Assembly: GCA_031270585.1 (NCBI GenBank)
Contig: JAISXK010000046.1
Span: 1-34,019 of the forward strand
DNA length: 34,019 bases
DNA from: Clostridiales bacterium
GTDB lineage: Bacteria > Bacillota > Clostridia > Christensenellales > CAG-138
Direction: 5' to 3'
Part shown: piece after piece, positions 29,603 through 34,019 of the stretch
Layout of the letters: the number at the start of each line of letters is the position of its first letter
How positions within the stretch are numbered: position 1 is the first letter of the stretch
Position numbers and translations under genes: made by a program
The notes under the pieces: generated by a model
Database searches by the model: none
Seen by the model: the letters and a program-made list of their open reading frames with translations, nothing else
What the model was told of the DNA's origin: nothing

Positions 29603-31027
29603 ATGCGATATAACGATAAAGACTGGCGCGAAAGCATGCGCCTCACGGTGGATTTTAACAACATGATGGCCGGCTATATTGGCGGGCGCGGCATACAAAC
29701 AAGCGAGATCGACGCGCTGCGGCCAAAGCTTGCCGCAGCGGTTGCGGCCATGCGGGATAAGCGCGGCGCGATGAAATGGCGGGAGCTACCCTATAATCAA
29801 CAGGAAATTGTCGCGGATATAGAGCGGGCCGCCAAGGATATTGCCGCGCGCTTTGAAAACTTTGTGGTGCTGGGCATTGGCGGCAGCGCCCTGGGGCCGA
29901 TTGCCGTGCAGCAGGCGCTCAATCCTCCGTATTATAACGAGCTGCTCAAAGCGCAAAGGGGTGGCCCGCGATTCTTTGTGGAGGATAATGCGGATCCCGA
30001 GCGCATGGCGGCGCTGCTTCATGTGATCGATATTGAAAAAACCATGTTCAACGTCATCACAAAATCCGGCGGCACCAGCGAAACCATGTCGCAGCTTTTG
30101 ATCGTCTGCGGGCTGCTTGAAGCGCGCGTGGGCACAGACGCCATAAGAAACCATCTCATCGCCACTACCGGCAATGGGGAGGGCGACCTGATGAAAATCG
30201 CCAAAGAGCTGGGGTTGAAAACCTATTGCGTGCCCGACGGCGTGGGCGGGCGCTTTAGCGAATTGTGCCCTGTGGGGCTGCTTGCCGCAGCGGTTTGCGG
30301 CATAGATATACGCGCGCTGCTTGCGGGCGCCGCCTATATGGATGCGTGTTGCGCAAAAGACGATATATGGGAAAATCCCGCGTACATGCTTGCGGCGCTG
30401 CAGTATGCCGCTATGCAAAGGGGCTGCAACATATCCGTTATGATGCCCTATGCGGATGGGCTGAAGTACATGGCCGACTGGTACGCGCAATTATGGGCAG
30501 AATCGTTAGGCAAGCGCTATGCGCTTGACGGCAGCGAAACCTTTTGCGGGCAAACGCCCGTAAAGGCCCTTGGCGTAACGGATCAGCATAGCCAGGTGCA
30601 GTTGTATACCGAGGGGCCCTATGATAAGGTGGTGACATTTTTGGACGTAGGCGCTTACCGCGCCCGTGTGGAAATACCGCATGGCTTTGAAAGTATCCCC
30701 GATGTGGCGTTTTTGGGCGGGCATTCGCTCAACGAACTGATGGCGGCGGAGCGGATCGCCACCGAGTATGCCCTGCACAAGAGCGGACGGCTCAGCCACA
30801 CCATTACGTTACCCGAGGTGAACGCCTTTACCATAGGGCAATTGCTGTATCTGTTTGAGGTGCAAACCGCCTTCGCGGGAGAGCTTTTGAACATCAACGC
30901 CTTTGACCAGCCCGGCGTGGAAGAAGGCAAAAACGCGGCCTATGCCCTGCTGGGCAAGCCCGGCTTTGAAAATAAGCGGGCGAAGCTTGCGGCAATGCCT
31001 GCGCGCGATAGCAGGTATATGATATAG
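29603..31027 (+). CDS. pgi: Glucose-6-phosphate isomerase
   Basis: Pgi interconverts glucose 6-phosphate and fructose 6-phosphate. The ~474-residue protein has two SIS-type halves with VVLGIGGSALGP, ITKSGGTSETM (phosphate binding), the PGI signature GGRFSELCPVGLLAAAVCGID, LGVTDQHSQVQLYTEGP and NAFDQPGVEEGKN near the C-terminus (Lys of the second signature present). It is the shorter Gram-positive type (about 450 residues). ATG 29603 with GAAAGGA just upstream is chosen; the in-frame ATG at 29564 overlaps the previous gene and lacks a site. Confidence 0.96.
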   Translation: MRYNDKDWRESMRLTVDFNNMMAGYIGGRGIQTSEIDALRPKLAAAVAAMRDKRGAMKWRELPYNQQEIVADIERAAKDIAARFENFVVLGIGGSALGPIAVQQALNPPYYNELLKAQRGGPRFFVEDNADPERMAALLHVIDIEKTMFNVITKSGGTSETMSQLLIVCGLLEARVGTDAIRNHLIATTGNGEGDLMKIAKELGLKTYCVPDGVGGRFSELCPVGLLAAAVCGIDIRALLAGAAYMDACCAKDDIWENPAYMLAALQYAAMQRGCNISVMMPYADGLKYMADWYAQLWAESLGKRYALDGSETFCGQTPVKALGVTDQHSQVQLYTEGPYDKVVTFLDVGAYRARVEIPHGFESIPDVAFLGGHSLNELMAAERIATEYALHKSGRLSHTITLPEVNAFTIGQLLYLFEVQTAFAGELLNINAFDQPGVEEGKNAAYALLGKPGFENKRAKLAAMPARDSRYMI

Positions 31028-31086
31028 CGCGGCCGTCGAAAAGATCCGTTTAATTTGAAAAAGCTGTAAACTTGAGGGGCTTGGTG

Positions 31087-31116
31087 GTGACAGGCGCGGG
31101 TGCTTTCATGTAAAAT
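31087..31116 (+). promoter_or_regulatory. Probable sigma-A promoter of the lipoprotein-rodA pair
   Basis: GTGACA at 31087-31092, an 18-base spacer and TAAAAT at 31111-31116, in the 115-base gap after pgi. No terminator was seen in that gap. Confidence 0.5.
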
Positions 31117-31142
31117 AGCAACAATGAGGGCGGGAGGCAATG

Positions 31143-32372
31143 ATGCAAAAGAGAACGCTGCTTATGGCGCTGCTTATGGCGTGTATGATCATATTGGCGG
31201 GCTGCGCGAAAGAGGGGCCGCAGGAAACTGAGCCGACGGCGGCGCCTGTGGAAGAGCAGGGCGGCGTGGAGCGCATGGCGGTAACGGCGGCGTATGCGTC
31301 GGATACGCTGGTGGGCTTTATCGCGCCCCAAAATAAAGAGATCAATGTGCGCACATCGCTGCACGGTTTTTTGCGCACGGCTGAGGCGCTTGGCTTCCCC
31401 GCGAAAGTGTATTACGCCGCCATGGGAACGGGCGCCGCGCAGGCAGTGAATGACGCCCACGAGGATGGATGTATGGGGCTTTTGATATGGAACCCCAACG
31501 GCGGCAACAAAGAAGCCATCGCGCGGGCCGCAGCGCTTTCCATACCGGTGGTGGTACCATACCACACAAGCGGGGAGCCCGGCGTAACAGCGAATGTCGC
31601 CGCCGACATGGGCGGCTACGCCGAGGAGGTGGCGCTGGGCGTAGCTGAGCGTATGGTGGAGCGCGACTGCAAGGCCGGCAAAATATTGGTTTACGGCGGC
31701 AACCCCCTGCCGGTATACGATGTGTTTCAAGAGGCCATAGCGGCCTACTACCCGCAATACAATGTGGGGTATTTTTTCAGGGCGGCGCAGCAGGAGCAGG
31801 CGGCGATAGACGAGCTTGCCACATACATACTTTGGAACCGGGATATAAAGGGCCTGTTTTGCGTGGATACCGACGGCGCCAGGATAGCGGTGCGCGCAAG
31901 GGAGCAGGCGCAAAAGGAGTTTAAAAGCAACGGCGCGCCCGAGACGGCGCGGCTTACGGCTACCCCCGAGGCTACGGCCGCTCCCAAGGCCACGGCTGCT
32001 CCCACGCCCACGCCGGGTGTAACGCCCACGACGCCCACGCCCACGCCGGGCGGAGCGGCGACGGGCGGGGGTGCGGCTATGATAACGCCCGTGCCCGAAG
32101 GGCTTATCAAGAGTATTACCATATCCGTGGCGGGCTATGGCCTGACGGACGACACGGTGGCGCTGATGAACAACAACGATATTTACGCCTTTGTGCTGGA
32201 ACCCTATTACGAAGCGAGCGCGCAATCGCTGATGCTGCTTGACCGCATACTGCGGCGCGAAACGGTGCCCCAAACTACGCGCTTGAATATGCCTATTGTG
32301 CGCATGGCAACTTTGGATAAGTATATTTTGATACGCGAACAGGTGCTGGAATGGTTTAACGAGGGAGTTTAG
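31143..32372 (+). CDS. Substrate-binding-protein-like lipoprotein with internal Thr-Pro-Ala insertion
   Basis: A ~409-residue lipoprotein: signal peptide with lipobox ILAGC (Cys21), then a type 1 periplasmic-binding-protein fold as in sugar-binding proteins (VGFIAPQNKEINVRTSLHG, GCMGLLIWNPNGGN, IPVVVPYHTSGEPG, GKILVYGGNPL, IKGLFCVDTDGA). A low-complexity Ala/Thr/Pro stretch (about 265-318) interrupts the second half of the fold before ITISVAGYGLTDDTV. No ABC permease or ATPase gene is adjacent; instead rodA starts within its stop codon (TAGTG). A sensor or envelope role rather than transport is possible (inference). ATG 31143 has better spacing to GGGAGG than the adjacent ATG 31140. Confidence 0.8.
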   Translation: MQKRTLLMALLMACMIILAGCAKEGPQETEPTAAPVEEQGGVERMAVTAAYASDTLVGFIAPQNKEINVRTSLHGFLRTAEALGFPAKVYYAAMGTGAAQAVNDAHEDGCMGLLIWNPNGGNKEAIARAAALSIPVVVPYHTSGEPGVTANVAADMGGYAEEVALGVAERMVERDCKAGKILVYGGNPLPVYDVFQEAIAAYYPQYNVGYFFRAAQQEQAAIDELATYILWNRDIKGLFCVDTDGARIAVRAREQAQKEFKSNGAPETARLTATPEATAAPKATAAPTPTPGVTPTTPTPTPGGAATGGGAAMITPVPEGLIKSITISVAGYGLTDDTVALMNNNDIYAFVLEPYYEASAQSLMLLDRILRRETVPQTTRLNMPIVRMATLDKYILIREQVLEWFNEGV

Positions 32373-33532
32373 TGCGCAGCGAAAGAACAAACAAGCAACG
32401 GCTTAAAAATATAGATTGGCTTACCATCATAATCGTGTTGGGCCTGGTGGCTTTTGGGCTTGTTACGCTTGCAAACGTGCTGGCGGAGCCCTTTACCGGC
32501 AACGAGCAGGGTTTTCGCGATATTACGGAAAAGATCAGCATGGAATTTATTCAGCGCCAGATCGTGAATTTTCTGGTTGGCGTGGCGGCTATGCTTGTCA
32601 TGCTGGTGATCGATTACAATATGTATAAGATGGTCATCCGCTATGTATATATCGCCAATATACTGCTGCTGGCGCTCTTGCTGCTGTTGCAGGACAGCAG
32701 CCGCGGCGTGATGGGCTGGTTCAACTTTGGCGTGCGCGCCTTTCAGCCGTCGGAACTGTGCAAGGTAACGCTGACCGTCATGCTCGCTCAAGCCGCGTCC
32801 AACATGGTGGAACGAACCGGCGGCATCAAAAGCATCAAAGATCTGGCGATCATACTGGGCTATTTCGCGGCGCCGTTTATTCTTGTGCTATTGCAACCCG
32901 ACTTTGGCACGGCGGTGGTGTTTTTAGCCATACTCGTATGCATACTGTTTATATCAAAGCTGAGTTGGAAGTATGTATTCAGCCTGGTCACGCTTGTGGC
33001 GGCGATGCTGCCGCTAAGCTATTTTTATCTGTTTACAGATGATCAGAAAAACCGCATCAACGTGTTTCTCGACCCTGAGCTTGATCCGCAGGGCGCGGGG
33101 CTGCATGTGCTGCGCAGTAAGGAGGCCATAGGCTCCGGACAGATGTACGGAAAGGGGTATTTTACCGAGGGCACGCTGGCGCAACTCAAGTTTGTGCCCG
33201 AGCGGCAGACCGACTTTATTTTCTCCGGCGTGGGCGAGGGCTTCGGTTTTGTCGGCGGCACCGTATTGATCGTGGTATATTTTGTTTTGATATTCCGCTG
33301 GCTCTGGGTGGGCCTGCGCGCCAAGGATCACTTCGGCACCTGCATTGCGGTGGGGGCGGCGGGCATGCTGCTGGCGCACGTGTTTGAAAACATTGGCATG
33401 ACGATAGGGCTCATGCCGGTTACCGGCATACCGCTACCGTTTATGAGCTATGGGGGGTCAAACCTTCTTACCAACATGATGGCGGTGGGCATGGCGCTCA
33501 ATGTGTGGATGCGCCGCCAGCCGCGCAGGTAA
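32372..33532 (+). CDS. rodA: SEDS-family peptidoglycan glycosyltransferase RodA
   Basis: RodA/FtsW/SpoVE proteins polymerise lipid II into glycan strands at the membrane together with a class B PBP. The 386-residue protein has about ten membrane segments and the SEDS landmarks W-FNFGVRAFQPSELCK, LLQPDFGTA, the long extracellular loop with NRINVFLDPELDPQG and GSGQMYGKGYFTEGT, PERQTDFIFSGVGEGFGF and the C-terminal TGIPLPFMSYGGSNLL. RodA is favoured over FtsW by the ERQTDFIFSxxGEE-like and PFMSYGGS contexts, but the subtype is inferred. The GTG start overlaps the lipoprotein stop (TAGTG) after GAGGGAG, so the two are translationally coupled. No PBP2 gene is in the window. Confidence 0.92.
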   Translation: MRSERTNKQRLKNIDWLTIIIVLGLVAFGLVTLANVLAEPFTGNEQGFRDITEKISMEFIQRQIVNFLVGVAAMLVMLVIDYNMYKMVIRYVYIANILLLALLLLLQDSSRGVMGWFNFGVRAFQPSELCKVTLTVMLAQAASNMVERTGGIKSIKDLAIILGYFAAPFILVLLQPDFGTAVVFLAILVCILFISKLSWKYVFSLVTLVAAMLPLSYFYLFTDDQKNRINVFLDPELDPQGAGLHVLRSKEAIGSGQMYGKGYFTEGTLAQLKFVPERQTDFIFSGVGEGFGFVGGTVLIVVYFVLIFRWLWVGLRAKDHFGTCIAVGAAGMLLAHVFENIGMTIGLMPVTGIPLPFMSYGGSNLLTNMMAVGMALNVWMRRQPRR

Positions 33533-33547
33533 AGCTTAAAGCTATGC

Positions 33548-34019
33548 TTACGGGTGTTGCATGGATAGCCAGACGGCGCTCTGGCCAATATGCTCTTCCA
33601 CGGCGGCGGGCGCCGGTCCGCCGGGCGCCGCGCGGCCGTCTACGCAGGTTTGCAGCGATATGGCGGTATAGATATCCTCTTCAAACGCGGGGGATATTTT
33701 TTTATACGCGTCCAGCGCCAGATCTTCCAATGTTGTGCCGGTTTGCAGGCAATGAAGCACAAGCTTGCCCACGATTGCGTGCGCGTCGCGGAAGGGCATG
33801 CCCTTTTTCGCCAGATAATCGGCGGCGTCGGTAGCGTTGGTAAAGCCGCGCGCAGCGCTGCGGCGCATGGTATCCGTTTGGAAACGCAGCGTGGAAAACA
33901 TGCGCGTGAATATGGTCAGGCAGTTGTTTACCGTATCCAGCGCGGAAAATACAGCGTCCTTATCCTCCTGCATATCCTTGTTATACGCAAGCGGCAGGCC
34001 GCTCATCATCGTAAGCAAT
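33548..34019 (-). CDS. argH: Argininosuccinate lyase, C-terminal part (runs off the window)
   Basis: ArgH splits argininosuccinate into arginine and fumarate, the last step of arginine synthesis. The visible ~157 residues begin in the conserved SGLPLAYNKDMQEDKDAVF segment, followed by the helical C-terminal domain (ATDAADYLAKKGMPFRDAHAIVGKLV) and a normal stop at 33548. The catalytic Ser loop (GSSxMPxKKN) would be further upstream, outside the window. The gene converges with rodA, 15 bases apart; no terminator is evident between them. Confidence 0.95.
   Translation of the reverse strand, partial: LLTMMSGLPLAYNKDMQEDKDAVFSALDTVNNCLTIFTRMFSTLRFQTDTMRRSAARGFTNATDAADYLAKKGMPFRDAHAIVGKLVLHCLQTGTTLEDLALDAYKKISPAFEEDIYTAISLQTCVDGRAAPGGPAPAAVEEHIGQSAVWLSMQHP

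Overview
The window looks like a chromosomal segment of a Bacillota (class Clostridia) genome with a moderately GC-rich base composition. The evidence is the gene order rimP-nusA-ylxR-ylxQ-infB-rbfA-nrnA-truB-ribF-rpsO-pnp-ylxY-mlpA, which is the Firmicutes translation/RNA-processing superoperon, followed by the HlyD-like / YggS / SepF / DivIVA cluster typical of clostridia. Start codons (many GTG, one TTG), strong AGGAGG-type ribosome binding sites and sigma-A promoters (TTGNNN-17-TATAAT, often with an extended TGn -10) fit. I cannot place it to genus; a Christensenellales-like lineage is only a guess. No tRNA, rRNA, CRISPR, insertion sequence or prophage was seen, and no stretch over 300 bases lacks a gene.

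Layout. 1-306: tail of an unrecognised gene. 218-355: a very strong promoter and a leader with two terminator-like hairpins before rimP. 356-8590: rimP to ribF, tightly packed (translation initiation, ribosome maturation, tRNA pseudouridylation, FMN/FAD synthesis). 8591-9162: rpsO with its own promoter, a three-way-junction leader and a terminator. 9213-13847: pnp with its own promoter, then ylxY, an M16 peptidase and a dUTPase. 13858-16795: HlyD-like envelope protein, YggS, SepF, and a short DivIVA-domain protein with its own extended -10 promoter. 16891-17166: a small membrane protein. 17351-27372: a probable six-gene operon, lgt - pncB - lipoprotein - 1628-residue multidomain protein - lactate/malate-dehydrogenase-like protein - two-lobed flavodoxin-like protein. 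27433-28563 (minus): DUF3810 membrane metallopeptidase-like gene. 28761-31027: TIM-barrel sugar epimerase-like protein and pgi. 31143-33532: substrate-binding lipoprotein translationally coupled to a RodA-type SEDS glycosyltransferase. 33548-34019 (minus): C-terminal part of argH.

The most unusual part is 17351-27372. The giant protein at 20475 joins an HD phosphohydrolase domain resembling YqeK, a long alpha-solenoid, a NadD-like nucleotidyltransferase domain, a GNAT-like domain and a type I phosphoribosyltransferase-like domain in one chain, and lies just downstream of the NAD-salvage gene pncB. Downstream follow a Rossmann dehydrogenase homologue with an altered active site and a flavodoxin-like protein with a Cys cluster. 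Together they suggest a nicotinamide-nucleotide or nucleotide-sensing system that I do not recognise as described; its function is inference only.
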